Part shown: positions 15,740 to 24,047 of the stretch, piece by piece
Numbering within the stretch: the first letter of the stretch is position 1
How the letters are laid out: each line of letters opens with the position of its first letter
Assembly (NCBI RefSeq): GCF_015558675.1
Contig: NZ_JADMOL010000008.1
Location: forward strand, 118,336 to 176,223
DNA from: Paenibacillus sp. 1001270B_150601_E10
Lineage (GTDB): Bacteria; Bacillota; Bacilli; Paenibacillales; Paenibacillaceae
Length of the DNA stretch: 57,888 nt
Direction of reading: 5' to 3'
Made by a program: the position numbers and the translations under genes
Notes under the pieces: model-generated
Told to the model about the DNA's origin: nothing
Database searches by the model: none
What the model saw: the letters and a program-made list of their open reading frames with translations, nothing else

Positions 15740-16885
15740 ATGATTGATACGACTGGAGACCGTGCCTCAGATGCTCAATCGATACATTATCAACAAATCA
15801 TGCAGCGACTTGAAGTGAAGACTAAGCGAATGGTTCAACAGCTTGGAGAGCGATGCCCCCATGTTGCGGGAGCTGATGGAATCTATGATGATACGAAGGA
15901 ATCATGGTGGACTTCGGGCTTTTGGCCAGGTCTTTGTTGGCTTATGTACGATATGACGGGTGATGCGTGCTACAAGGAGAAAGCAGAAGGTTGGGAACAG
16001 CGATTAGCCCCTTGCTTTGGACAGTATCCTCCCGTGCTTCATCATGATGTTGGGTTTCAATTTTTACTGACTGCTGTGATGAATCATGAATTGACTGGCA
16101 ATCAGGAGGCACTCAGCATCGGGATGCATGCTGCGGATATTCTGGCAGGCCGATTTAATCCAAAAGGCCGATTTATCCGCGCGTGGAACGGAGATATGCA
16201 TGGATGGGCGATTATCGATTGCATGATGAATCTGTCCCTTTTATTCTGGGCGAGCGAAGTATCCAAGGATCCACGATACAAACATATTGCCATGCAGCAT
16301 GCCGATACCTTTCTTCAGTACGGCATTCGAGAGGATGGCTCTGCCTGTCATATCCTATCCTTTGATGCCGAGAGTGGGGAGTTTATTGAACCTATTGGCG
16401 GTCAAGGCTATGGTCCTAACTCCGCCTGGAGCCGCGGCAATGCATGGGCCTTGTACGGATTCATCAATGTGCATCGTCATACGGGTGAAGCGAGATATTT
16501 GCAGGCTGCTAAGCGAATTGCTCATTATTTTACGGCCAACCTCCCAGCTGATGGCGTCCCGTGCTGGGACTTCCGAGCGGAATTCATGGACCCCGAGCTT
16601 AGGGATAGCTCTGCAGGCGCAATTGCAGCCTCTGGCTTGCTGGAGATTGCAGCGTATGTGCCTACAGCAGAACGGCACCTCTATCTAGCGGCAGCGGATC
16701 GAATCCTGACCGGTCTAACGGATCGCTATGCTGCATGGGATCAGCCTAGCCATGAAGCGATTCTCATTGGCGGCACAGGCCATCGGCCAGCAAACGTAAA
16801 CGTTGATGTATCGTTAATTTATGGCGATTATTATTACGCAGAGGCCATCGCCAAATTGAATGGCTGGAAGAGACGAATTTTTTAG
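15740..16885 (+). CDS. Glycoside hydrolase family 88 (unsaturated uronyl hydrolase)
   Basis: A 381-residue cytosolic enzyme with no signal peptide. Two aspartates known to be essential in Bacillus UGL are recognisable: D103 in HHDVGFQF and D160 in GWAIIDCMMNLSLLFWA. SWWTSGFWPGLCWLMY near residue 56 and the run around AWSRGNAWALYGF are typical of the (alpha/alpha)6 barrel. GH88 enzymes remove 4,5-unsaturated uronic acids from lyase products of glycosaminoglycans, gellan or related acidic polysaccharides. ATG 15740 has CGGAGG upstream. It is transcribed alone, convergent with an araC gene, beside a sugar-catabolic operon and an ABC uptake cassette, so it probably acts on oligosaccharides imported by this region. 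The exact substrate is unknown. Confidence 0.9.
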   Translation: MIDTTGDRASDAQSIHYQQIMQRLEVKTKRMVQQLGERCPHVAGADGIYDDTKESWWTSGFWPGLCWLMYDMTGDACYKEKAEGWEQRLAPCFGQYPPVLHHDVGFQFLLTAVMNHELTGNQEALSIGMHAADILAGRFNPKGRFIRAWNGDMHGWAIIDCMMNLSLLFWASEVSKDPRYKHIAMQHADTFLQYGIREDGSACHILSFDAESGEFIEPIGGQGYGPNSAWSRGNAWALYGFINVHRHTGEARYLQAAKRIAHYFTANLPADGVPCWDFRAEFMDPELRDSSAGAIAASGLLEIAAYVPTAERHLYLAAADRILTGLTDRYAAWDQPSHEAILIGGTGHRPANVNVDVSLIYGDYYYAEAIAKLNGWKRRIF

Positions 16886-16910
16886 CACCATTCATCTTTG
16901 TGCCACAAGC

Positions 16911-16970
16911 AAAGGAGGATTCCAATCATCGCATCAAATTGAAGCGTTGATCAGAATCCTCCTTGTTTTC
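16911..16970 (+). terminator. Terminator of the GH88 gene overlapping the end of araC
   Basis: AAGGAGGATTC pairs with GAATCCTCCTT, with further pairing inside, followed by GTTTTC. The 3' arm lies in the last codons of the convergent araC gene, so this end is shared. Confidence 0.65.
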
Positions 16971-17820
16971 GGTATTGATACGGCGTAATCCCGAAATGCT
17001 TTTTAAACATTTGGATAAAATACGAGGTATTGGTTAGCCCAATCCGACTGGTGATTTCCTCCACCGAACAATCACTTGCCTCTAAAAGTTTGCAAGCTTC
17101 CTTTAATCTTCTTGCAAGCAGATAAGAGGTGATGCTGCTTCCCGTCTCATGCCGAAATACACGCGACACATGCGACTTGGAGAGATGGATATCCTTCGCG
17201 AGTCTTTCCAGCTCAAAAGGCTCCTGATAATGCTCCTCAATCCACTTCATCATCTTCTCCGAATCCTTATTCAGGCGAGCGTTTCCTGCTTCTATCATTC
17301 GTTCGGACAAATGCCTTCCAGCAGTTTGCACCGTGCGCAGCAGCTGGATAAAGCATATAAAGGCATCCTCCTCTTTCTGGCGGGAAGCTCCCTCTTTATA
17401 ATCATGTAGCAGCATTCCAAACAAGGCTTCCATCATGGGGAGATAGGACTGCAGCGAGAAGGCAGATTCTCCATTTTGCATCTGATACAGCTTATTGAAA
17501 AACCGCTTTAGTGATATAAAGTCTTCAAGCTTCTGCTCCAAGCTAATTGGATCAAAATAAATGATCGAGCGCTCATAGGGATGCTCAGGCGTAATCAGAG
17601 CATGAACGCGATGCAGCTCAAAAGGACGAAAAAGAAACAGCGTCCCTGGTTCCATGTCATAGCGTTTCTGATTCACTACCACACTCCCCTGACCTTTATG
17701 AATGAGCAGAAACTCACAGCATGAGTGCCAATGATAATAGCCGTCAAAGGGCAGCTCTGTTCGCCTCTGAATATTCCACTGCATATCGCTTGAATGCAGC
17801 AGCACTGGGCTTAATCGCAT
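16951..17820 (-). CDS. AraC family regulator with cupin sensor domain
   Basis: A 289-residue regulator. The N-terminal cupin shows YYHWHSCCEFLLIHKGQGSVVVNQ and LFRPFELHRVHAL. The C-terminal AraC domain has two HTHs: LERLAKDIHLSKSHVSRVFRHETGSSITSYL, and VEEITSRIGLTNTSYFIQMFKKHFGITPYQYRK. ATG 17820 has GGAGG nine bases upstream. It is divergent from the isomerase/oxidoreductase operon with a 187-bp shared region and convergent with GH88, so I infer that it controls the former in response to a sugar. ACCACAAGTGGT, a small palindrome in the divergent region near 17896, could be part of its target but is not proven. Confidence 0.88.
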   Translation of the reverse strand: MRLSPVLLHSSDMQWNIQRRTELPFDGYYHWHSCCEFLLIHKGQGSVVVNQKRYDMEPGTLFLFRPFELHRVHALITPEHPYERSIIYFDPISLEQKLEDFISLKRFFNKLYQMQNGESAFSLQSYLPMMEALFGMLLHDYKEGASRQKEEDAFICFIQLLRTVQTAGRHLSERMIEAGNARLNKDSEKMMKWIEEHYQEPFELERLAKDIHLSKSHVSRVFRHETGSSITSYLLARRLKEACKLLEASDCSVEEITSRIGLTNTSYFIQMFKKHFGITPYQYRKQGGF

Positions 17821-18007
17821 CCTACCGCTCCTCCTCTACTCGATCCCGTTGTTGATGCTTCTCAACTTATAAGTGCTGGATAGTCATCATTCTACCACAA
17901 GTGGTCATGAGTGTACGCTAATCTCCTCTCATCAAACCTCCTACAATGGAATAGTAGATAAATATAGCATGTCTGTCAGGTCATCATATGATTGGGAGGG
18001 ATCAGAT

Positions 18008-18847
18008 ATGGAATTTACGTTAAGCATGTGGAGTGTCCATCGCACGGTCAGGGAGCATCAATGGACAGTCATTGATTTTTTATCGTTTTGTCACGACCAA
18101 GGCATACATCAAGTGGAGCTTCTGGACGTATTCTGGAAGGATGTCGACAAAGAACTGCCTGAGGTAATCGGCTATTTGAACCAGCACAACATAAAAGCAA
18201 TCAGCTATGCCGTAACCAATGATTTTGTAAGTCAGGAGCTTGAAGCACGACAAGCTGCTCTAGATAAAATAAGAAGCGCCTTTCCGATCGCAGCCTCACT
18301 AGGGGCCTCGGTAATCCGTGTATTCTCGGGTAATCTGAATGGCGATATCACCTACGAAGCGGCTCAGCAGTGGATCGTGGAAGGATTATCTGCTGCTGCC
18401 AAAGAAGCAGAGTCGCTTGGGCTCACACTTTGCCTTGAAAACCATGGACAGCTCGCCGGCACCGCCAAGCAGGTGCAATCCATCTTAGAGCAGGTTCACT
18501 CGCCAGCGCTGAAATCCACCTTCGATACTGGCAACTTCCTGCTCGTCGACGAGGAACCACTGCAAGCTTTGAACGAGCTGCTGCCATTCATTGAGCATGT
18601 ACATCTGAAGGACTTTACAATTACCGAAGGCGGACGCTATCGCTCCTTAAGCGGACTTACCTATGAAGGACGTGTATTGGGTGAAGGAGTCGCGCAGATC
18701 GAACCGATCCTTCGTACGCTAAAGGCGAATGGCTATTCACAAGGTATCGTTCTGGAATATGAAGGCCTTGAGGATGAGCGGGCTGGCATTCAAAAATGCT
18801 TGGCTGCCTTTGAACAAATGAAGCGCCGGCTGGAGGTTACGACATGA
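18008..18847 (+). CDS. Sugar phosphate isomerase/epimerase-like TIM barrel
   Basis: A 279-residue protein of the AP-endonuclease-2/xylose-isomerase-like TIM barrel family. Metal-binding segments are visible: LCLENHG, STFDTGNFLLV, EHVHLKDF and GIVLEYEG. The family includes epimerases, isomerases, dehydratases and the 3-keto-glycoside eliminases. The start is ATG 18008, eight bases after GGGAGG; the 45 upstream in-frame codons are not supported. Its stop overlaps the start of the FAD oxidoreductase gene (ATGA), showing translational coupling. It is the first gene of a three-gene operon controlled by a divergent AraC regulator. Confidence 0.87.
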   Translation: MEFTLSMWSVHRTVREHQWTVIDFLSFCHDQGIHQVELLDVFWKDVDKELPEVIGYLNQHNIKAISYAVTNDFVSQELEARQAALDKIRSAFPIAASLGASVIRVFSGNLNGDITYEAAQQWIVEGLSAAAKEAESLGLTLCLENHGQLAGTAKQVQSILEQVHSPALKSTFDTGNFLLVDEEPLQALNELLPFIEHVHLKDFTITEGGRYRSLSGLTYEGRVLGEGVAQIEPILRTLKANGYSQGIVLEYEGLEDERAGIQKCLAAFEQMKRRLEVTT

Positions 18848-20430
18848 CCATTGCAAGAGAGCGCTGCTTAGAAGCAGACCTGTGCATTATCGGAGGAGGA
18901 ACCGGCGGTACGGCTGCTGCCCTTGCTGCTGCAAGAGCAGGGAAGACTGTCATTATGACTGAGGAAACTTCCTGGATTGGAGGGCAATTCACAAGCCAGG
19001 CCGTTCCGCCTGACGAACATCCTTGGATCGAATCCTTTGGAAGTACCCGCAGCTATAGACAATTCCGTGAACAGGTTCGTGCCTATTATCGCGACAACTT
19101 CCCGATGCAGCCTACATCCAGAGCGCAAGTCCAATTGAATCCGGGCAATGGCACCGTAAGCCGCTTATGTCATGAACCCCGTACTGCTCTCGCAGTCCTG
19201 CACCAGATGCTTGCTCCATACATTCATAGCGGTAAGATTATTCTGCTAACCGAGCATATCCTGGTGCAAGCACATACGGCGGGCAATCAGGTTGATCATG
19301 TTATTGTTCAATGTTTGAATACAAAAGAAAACATGAAGCTTAAGGCTCGTTTTTATTTAGATGCTACCGAATGCGGAGATCTGCTTCCTGCTGCAGGTAT
19401 CGACTATGTAACAGGTGCAGAATCAAAGGCTGAGACCGGTGAGCCGCATGCTGTAGACGGCGAGGCTATCCCTCAAGATATGCAGGGCTTCACTTACTGC
19501 TTTGCGATGGACTATATGGAAAATGAAAGCCATCTCATAGCGAAGCCGGCATTCTATGACCAGTGGAAAGCATACAAACCTTCCTTCTGGCCGGATCGCT
19601 TGCTCAGCTTTACCGCACTGAAACCTTCAACGAATGAGCCCATTCAATATGAGCTTTTCCCGGGCTACGGCCGTTTTTCCTTGTATCAATACCGGCAGAT
19701 CGCGGATCAGAAGCATTTTGCTGCCGGTACATACAAAAGCAATATAACGCTCGTCAATTGGCCGCAAAATGATTATTGGCTGGGCTCCATTATTGATGTA
19801 AGCCCTGAAGAGCGGGAGCATCATCTCTTTATGGCCAAGCAGCTCAGCTTCTCCCTCCTCTATTGGCTTCAAACTGAAGCCCCTAGACCGGATGGCGGGC
19901 AAGGCTATCCTGGCCTTCGCTTAAGGCCGGATGTAGTTGGGACTTCCGATGGAATGGCCATGTATCCGTATATTCGGGAATCACGCAGAATCAAGGCGGA
20001 ATTTACCGTCCTTGAGCAGCATGTCGCGACCGACCTAAGACCAGAAGGCAAAGCCGAGCCTTTCTTCGACAGTGTGGGAATTGGATGCTATCGCATTGAT
20101 CTGCACCCAAGCACCATGAATCGCCCTTACATCGATATCTCATCGCTGCCGTTTGAGATTCCGCTAGGCAGCTTAATCCCAAGCAAGATGGACAATGTGC
20201 TTGCTGCTGCCAAGAACATCGGTGTAACCCATATTACAAACGGCTGCTATAGGCTTCATCCAGTGGAATGGAACATTGGAGAAGCTGCGGCACTATGTGC
20301 AGCCTATTGCATCAATAAGAATGCGACGCCAAGAGCCGTTCGCCAAGATTCCGCTCAACTTGCTGCCTATCAGCAATTGCTTGTCCAGCACGGCATTGAG
20401 CTTCATTGGCCAACGATCCGCCCTGTATAA
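18844..20430 (+). CDS. FAD-dependent oxidoreductase (FAD_oxidored type)
   Basis: A 528-residue flavoprotein. The N-terminal dinucleotide fold is CIIGGGTGGTAAALAAARAG, followed by TEETSWIGGQFTSQ. Near the C-terminus, YIRESRRIKAEFTVLEQHV and DNVLAAAKNIGVTHITNGCYRLHPVEWNIGEAA are typical of FAD_oxidored (PF12831-like) proteins often found beside carbohydrate genes. The reaction is unknown; oxidation of a sugar or polyol hydroxyl is a reasonable guess. There is no signal peptide, so it is cytosolic. ATG 18844 overlaps the preceding stop. The Gfo/Idh gene follows after 27 bases with its own AGGAGG. Confidence 0.87.
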   Translation: MTIARERCLEADLCIIGGGTGGTAAALAAARAGKTVIMTEETSWIGGQFTSQAVPPDEHPWIESFGSTRSYRQFREQVRAYYRDNFPMQPTSRAQVQLNPGNGTVSRLCHEPRTALAVLHQMLAPYIHSGKIILLTEHILVQAHTAGNQVDHVIVQCLNTKENMKLKARFYLDATECGDLLPAAGIDYVTGAESKAETGEPHAVDGEAIPQDMQGFTYCFAMDYMENESHLIAKPAFYDQWKAYKPSFWPDRLLSFTALKPSTNEPIQYELFPGYGRFSLYQYRQIADQKHFAAGTYKSNITLVNWPQNDYWLGSIIDVSPEEREHHLFMAKQLSFSLLYWLQTEAPRPDGGQGYPGLRLRPDVVGTSDGMAMYPYIRESRRIKAEFTVLEQHVATDLRPEGKAEPFFDSVGIGCYRIDLHPSTMNRPYIDISSLPFEIPLGSLIPSKMDNVLAAAKNIGVTHITNGCYRLHPVEWNIGEAAALCAAYCINKNATPRAVRQDSAQLAAYQQLLVQHGIELHWPTIRPV

Positions 20431-20457
20431 TTCATGGATTGCATAAGGAGGATGACG

Positions 20458-21522
20458 ATGTCTAAGCAAATTCGAATAGGACTTATTGGAGCAGGCTCAA
20501 TTTCTGAAATGCATTTGCGTGCTTATCACGAGCACCCCGATGCCAAGCTTCAAGCCATTTGTGATCTCAACGAAACAAGAGCAAACGCAAAAGCCGAAAA
20601 ATATGATATCCCTCATGTTTATAATAATGTACACGATCTGCTTGCTCGTGATGATATCGATGCAGTAAGCATCTGTACATGGAATCATTCCCATGCGGAA
20701 ATTAGCATTGCTGCACTTCAAGCAGGCAAGCATGTTCTCGTCGAGAAGCCGCTATGTACGAGTGTGGAGGATGCTCTTGCCATTCAACAAGCAGTCGCAG
20801 ACACTGGCAGACAGCTGCAAGTCGGCTTTGTTCGGCGCTATGCTTCCAACACAAGAATCGTACGCTCCTTTATCGATAGCGATGATATTGGTCCGATTTA
20901 TTATGCCAAGGCTTCCTGTATTCGCAAGCTGGGCAATCCGGGCGGCTGGTTCTCTGACAAACAGCGCTCCGGGGGCGGCCCTCTCATCGACGTGGGCGTG
21001 CATGTTATTGATTTATGCTGGTACTTAATGGGGCGCCCAAAGGTTGCCTCCATTAGCGGGAATACGTATGCAAGGCTTGGCAATCGCTCCAACATTCAAA
21101 ACCTATCCTTCTACAAAGCTGCGGACTATCGTGCCGATCAAAACGATGTCGAAGATATGGCTAATGCGCTCATTCGCTTTGAGAATGGCGCTTCGCTCCT
21201 CGTTGACGTGAGCTTTACCCTTCACGCGAAAGAAGATGAGCTGACTGTTAAGCTCTATGGTGAGCGAGGCGGGGTGGAGCTGGAACCTGAGCTTACGTTC
21301 ATTACCGAGAAGCACAACACCATTCTTAATGTAACGCCACAGATCGATAATCTTAGCTTCAACTTTCAAAAAGGATTCCAAGACGAAATCCATCACTTCA
21401 TTGGTGTATGCCAAGGAGAAAAGCATACCTTAAGTCCTGTTGAAGATGGCGTTGAAATGATGAAGATCCTATGCGGCATTTATGAATCCAGTCACCTGGG
21501 CCGTGAAATTCACTTCAATTAA
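20458..21522 (+). CDS. Gfo/Idh/MocA family oxidoreductase
   Basis: A 354-residue NAD(P)-dependent dehydrogenase. The Rossmann fold starts at IRIGLIGAGSISEMHLRAY. HVLVEKPLCTSVEDAL contains the family EKP motif, and GGPLIDVGVHVIDLCWYLMG is the GGG/DxGxHxxD substrate-site motif. Such enzymes oxidise or reduce sugars and cyclitols. ATG 20458 is six bases after AGGAGG; the earlier frame start at 20434 lacks a site. It is the last gene of the operon, followed by a strong terminator. Together with the TIM-barrel protein and the FAD enzyme it suggests a redox-epimerisation or elimination route for an unusual sugar. Confidence 0.92.
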   Translation: MSKQIRIGLIGAGSISEMHLRAYHEHPDAKLQAICDLNETRANAKAEKYDIPHVYNNVHDLLARDDIDAVSICTWNHSHAEISIAALQAGKHVLVEKPLCTSVEDALAIQQAVADTGRQLQVGFVRRYASNTRIVRSFIDSDDIGPIYYAKASCIRKLGNPGGWFSDKQRSGGGPLIDVGVHVIDLCWYLMGRPKVASISGNTYARLGNRSNIQNLSFYKAADYRADQNDVEDMANALIRFENGASLLVDVSFTLHAKEDELTVKLYGERGGVELEPELTFITEKHNTILNVTPQIDNLSFNFQKGFQDEIHHFIGVCQGEKHTLSPVEDGVEMMKILCGIYESSHLGREIHFN

Positions 21523-21530
21523 GACTATAC

Positions 21531-21572
21531 AAACAACCCGCGGGCTATTGAAGGTTCCTGCGGGTTGTTTGC
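21531..21572 (+). terminator. Intrinsic terminator of the sugar-oxidoreductase operon
   Basis: AAACAACCCGC and GCGGGTTGTTT form an 11-bp stem around an 18-base loop, ending in TTT. Confidence 0.8.
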
Positions 21573-21581
21573 GTTATTATA

Positions 21582-21782
21582 CTATTCAAGAAAAAGTCTT
21601 ATAGCAAAGCGTCCAGACTCATTTAAGTGAAGTGAGATGCCTTCGCTCGATTCACTGTCAATGGACAGGACAATCGCAATCGATTCATCCTATAAGACGA
21701 CCGAGCGAATTTCCGCACGATCTGACGAAGAATCCATACGCACAGCTCTTTGGAAAATTAGATCTAGAGCATTCTTACATTT
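21582..21782 (-). pseudogene. Probable remnant of a protein C-terminus
   Basis: In the 410-bp gap between the Gfo/Idh terminator and the TM2 gene, one minus-strand frame reads as a coherent protein end with a single internal TAG (at 21692-21690). Before it is ALDLIFQRAVRMDSSSDRAE; after it is VLSIDSESSEGISLHLNESG, ending FAIRLFLE and a stop. The alternating hydrophobic pattern suggests beta strands. There is no ribosome binding site, and the frame is closed upstream by TGA. I cannot name the family. It may be the tail of a lost enzyme gene of this carbohydrate island. Confidence 0.4.
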
Positions 21783-21932
21783 TCATACTATTTAATAGTA
21801 TGATTTACACTTTTGATTAATGCACTCATAAAAATGTATTAATTAATGAATGTTGTTTGATTATGTAGATCATTGCCATATTATAGAATCCATGATAGTA
21901 TAATGGAACTACATATCTAGGAGGTAAGCACT

Positions 21933-22283
21933 ATGTCAATTGTTGCACTAAAAAGCCAGCTTGACGCAAGAGAATTGATGATTGTGGATTCAGAAGTGAA
22001 AAGCCAAGGAAAGAATATGGCTATTGCCTATTTGCTTTGGTTCTTCTTAGGTGGTCTTGGTGCCCATCGCTTCTATATGGGCAAGACAGGGTCAGGAGTG
22101 GGCCAACTGCTGCTCATGATTGCGTCTTCCATTCTAACCATTTTGCTTATCGGGTTTTTTGGCTTTTTCGCACTTGGGATCTGGGTGCTCATCGATGCAT
22201 TTCTTGTTCATAAGTGGGTAACAGACTACAATGTTAACGTTGAAATGAAAACCATTCAAGGCCTACTTAATCAACGCAAGTAA
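21933..22283 (+). CDS. TM2 domain-containing membrane protein
   Basis: A 116-residue protein. AIAYLLWFFLGGLGAHRFYMGKTGSGVGQLLL is the TM2 signature (GGxGxHRFY). A second helix (IASSILTILLIGFFGFFALGIWVLIDAFLV) follows, with conserved Asp. The role is unknown; TM2 proteins are widespread in bacteria and eukaryotes. ATG 21933 has AGGAGG upstream, and a TATAAT-like -10 lies near 21897-21902. Transcribed alone, with a strong bidirectional terminator after it. Confidence 0.9.
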   Translation: MSIVALKSQLDARELMIVDSEVKSQGKNMAIAYLLWFFLGGLGAHRFYMGKTGSGVGQLLLMIASSILTILLIGFFGFFALGIWVLIDAFLVHKWVTDYNVNVEMKTIQGLLNQRK

Positions 22284-22310
22284 TTATACATAATACGTTT
22301 CGGTCCTATC

Positions 22311-22346
22311 AAAAAGAAGCTCTCCTTTTTAGGAGAGCTTCTTTTT
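22311..22346. terminator. Bidirectional intrinsic terminator
   Basis: AAAAAGAAGCTCTCC and GGAGAGCTTCTTTTT flank a six-base loop between the convergent TM2 and solute-binding protein genes. Confidence 0.9.
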
Positions 22347-22388
22347 ATGCTATGAACCCTGAGCATGACAGATTGCTTGGTTGTCAAC

Positions 22389-23846
22389 TTATTTATTGGT
22401 ATACCAATCGTTCGCCTGCTTTACCATATCCGCTCCACCCTCATCATGCCACTGCTTCAAGAACTGGTCATAGTTCGCAATCGGCTCTGCGCCCGTAATA
22501 TACTTCAGCACATTATCGTCGAGCAGCTTCGTAAGCTTCAGCTTGTTCTTGTTCACTGATTCAATCGGAGGTGCTAGCGACATCGGATCGATGATGAACA
22601 GTCCTTCTGCTTCTTTCTGGAAGGCTTCAAAGTAGGACTGAAGAATCGGTTCTTTCCGCACTCTTGCCTGCCAGTAATCCGGATAACTTTTCTCTATAGT
22701 ACCAGTCATAAAGGAGCTTCCATTCGTTAAATCATCATTGAATTTCGGTAATATCGGGTAATACTTTCCGTCCTTCACTTCATGGTGCACGCCCTCTTGC
22801 CCGATTGCGAGACCCTTGAACGTCTCCGGCTCAAGCTTCGCATTCAGCAGCTTCATCGCCTCTTCCTTATGCTTGGAAGCCTTTGGAATCGCAATGAACC
22901 AAGTAATACCGGTATTAATTCCGACATTCGCTTTGCCGTCTTTATTTTTCAAATACGGTATTACCGACAATTTGGCATCAGGGAAATTCTGTTTTATCGA
23001 ATTAACCGTATTGGTCGAATTCCACCATGCCAGTTTGTACATAGCTGCTTTGCCGCTTGTGAACTTCTCAATGGCTTTAGCTGCCGTATTAATCGGCATC
23101 TCTTGGTCGATAAGCCCTTCGCTATACAATCGATTCATATACGTTAGAAATTCCTTCATTTCCGGCTGTTCCGCTTTGTGCACAAGCTTGCCATTCTGAT
23201 CAGTCCAATCGTTAACGATGCCAAAGGCACTTGCGATATCCCCATAGATCGAATCCTTTGCACCTGTAAGCGGAACGATCTGCTTCTTATCCTTGATCGT
23301 CTTCAACACATTGTACAGTTCCTCTGGATTCGTAGGAGTCTTCAGTCCGAGCTCATCCATCCAATCCTGTCTGACAACGAGTGCTTCACCAGCACTTGCA
23401 CCAGATCCCGCCTCTGGGATTGCATAGATCTTGCCGTCAATGGTCGCACTGCCCCAAGTCGTATCCTGGATCGCGGCCTTGATCTGATTGCCATGCTGGT
23501 CAATCAGATCATTCAACGGCTCGAGCGCTCCAGATGAAGCCAGCTGATAGAACTGGCCGGAACTCAGCTTCATAATATCAATCGGCTCTTTGTTAGCCAC
23601 AAGCAGATTCAGCTTTTCATCAAAGTTTTCGGCAGGCAGCATTTCATAGTTGACTTGAACCCCTGTCTTTTCTTGAATGAAGCCAGCCATAAAGTCTTTG
23701 TTCGGGTCGAATCTGCTGTATGGCATTAACATGCGGAGGCCCTTGTCCTTACCGTTATTGCTGGATGAAGTACCGCTTGATGAACATCCGAACATCGATA
23801 CACAAAGCAAGACTGCAAGCAATGTCAATCCGACCTTACGCTTCAT
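22389..23846 (-). CDS. Extracellular solute-binding lipoprotein (sugar ABC transporter)
   Basis: A 485-residue lipoprotein with signal MKRKVGLTLLAVLLCVSMFGC, lipidated at Cys21, then a Ser/Asn-rich linker. YAIPEAGSGASAGEALVVRQDWMDELGLKTPTNPEEL is a family-1 binding-protein pattern shared with LplA-like proteins. It should deliver an oligosaccharide to the two permeases encoded upstream. ATG 23846 has GGGGGG eight bases upstream. It is the last gene of the cassette. A 201-bp gap with an isolated AAGGAGGTGA separates it from the permease gene, which may allow higher expression than the permeases. The C-terminus (VKQANDWYTNK) matches the end of related binding proteins. Confidence 0.9.
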   Translation of the reverse strand: MKRKVGLTLLAVLLCVSMFGCSSSGTSSSNNGKDKGLRMLMPYSRFDPNKDFMAGFIQEKTGVQVNYEMLPAENFDEKLNLLVANKEPIDIMKLSSGQFYQLASSGALEPLNDLIDQHGNQIKAAIQDTTWGSATIDGKIYAIPEAGSGASAGEALVVRQDWMDELGLKTPTNPEELYNVLKTIKDKKQIVPLTGAKDSIYGDIASAFGIVNDWTDQNGKLVHKAEQPEMKEFLTYMNRLYSEGLIDQEMPINTAAKAIEKFTSGKAAMYKLAWWNSTNTVNSIKQNFPDAKLSVIPYLKNKDGKANVGINTGITWFIAIPKASKHKEEAMKLLNAKLEPETFKGLAIGQEGVHHEVKDGKYYPILPKFNDDLTNGSSFMTGTIEKSYPDYWQARVRKEPILQSYFEAFQKEAEGLFIIDPMSLAPPIESVNKNKLKLTKLLDDNVLKYITGAEPIANYDQFLKQWHDEGGADMVKQANDWYTNK

Positions 23847-24047
23847 GTGCTTTCCCCCCATTATTTAGGCTCATTTGAATCTAATAAGTGCATAATTGTA
23901 GTGTCTGCATCGACATCTATCTTCGATCACAAAGGCTGTATCCGCAATGTCGAGACAGCTTAAAACGCTTAGCATGAGATTAATGCGATAAGAATCTTGG
24001 GCATAACCTTATCCCCTCTTCCTTCACCTCCTTCGCATAATGAACCC

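Noticed and set aside
21632-21820. Plus-strand open frame of 62 codons
   Set aside because: It is antisense to the better coding-like remnant on the minus strand and lacks a ribosome binding site.
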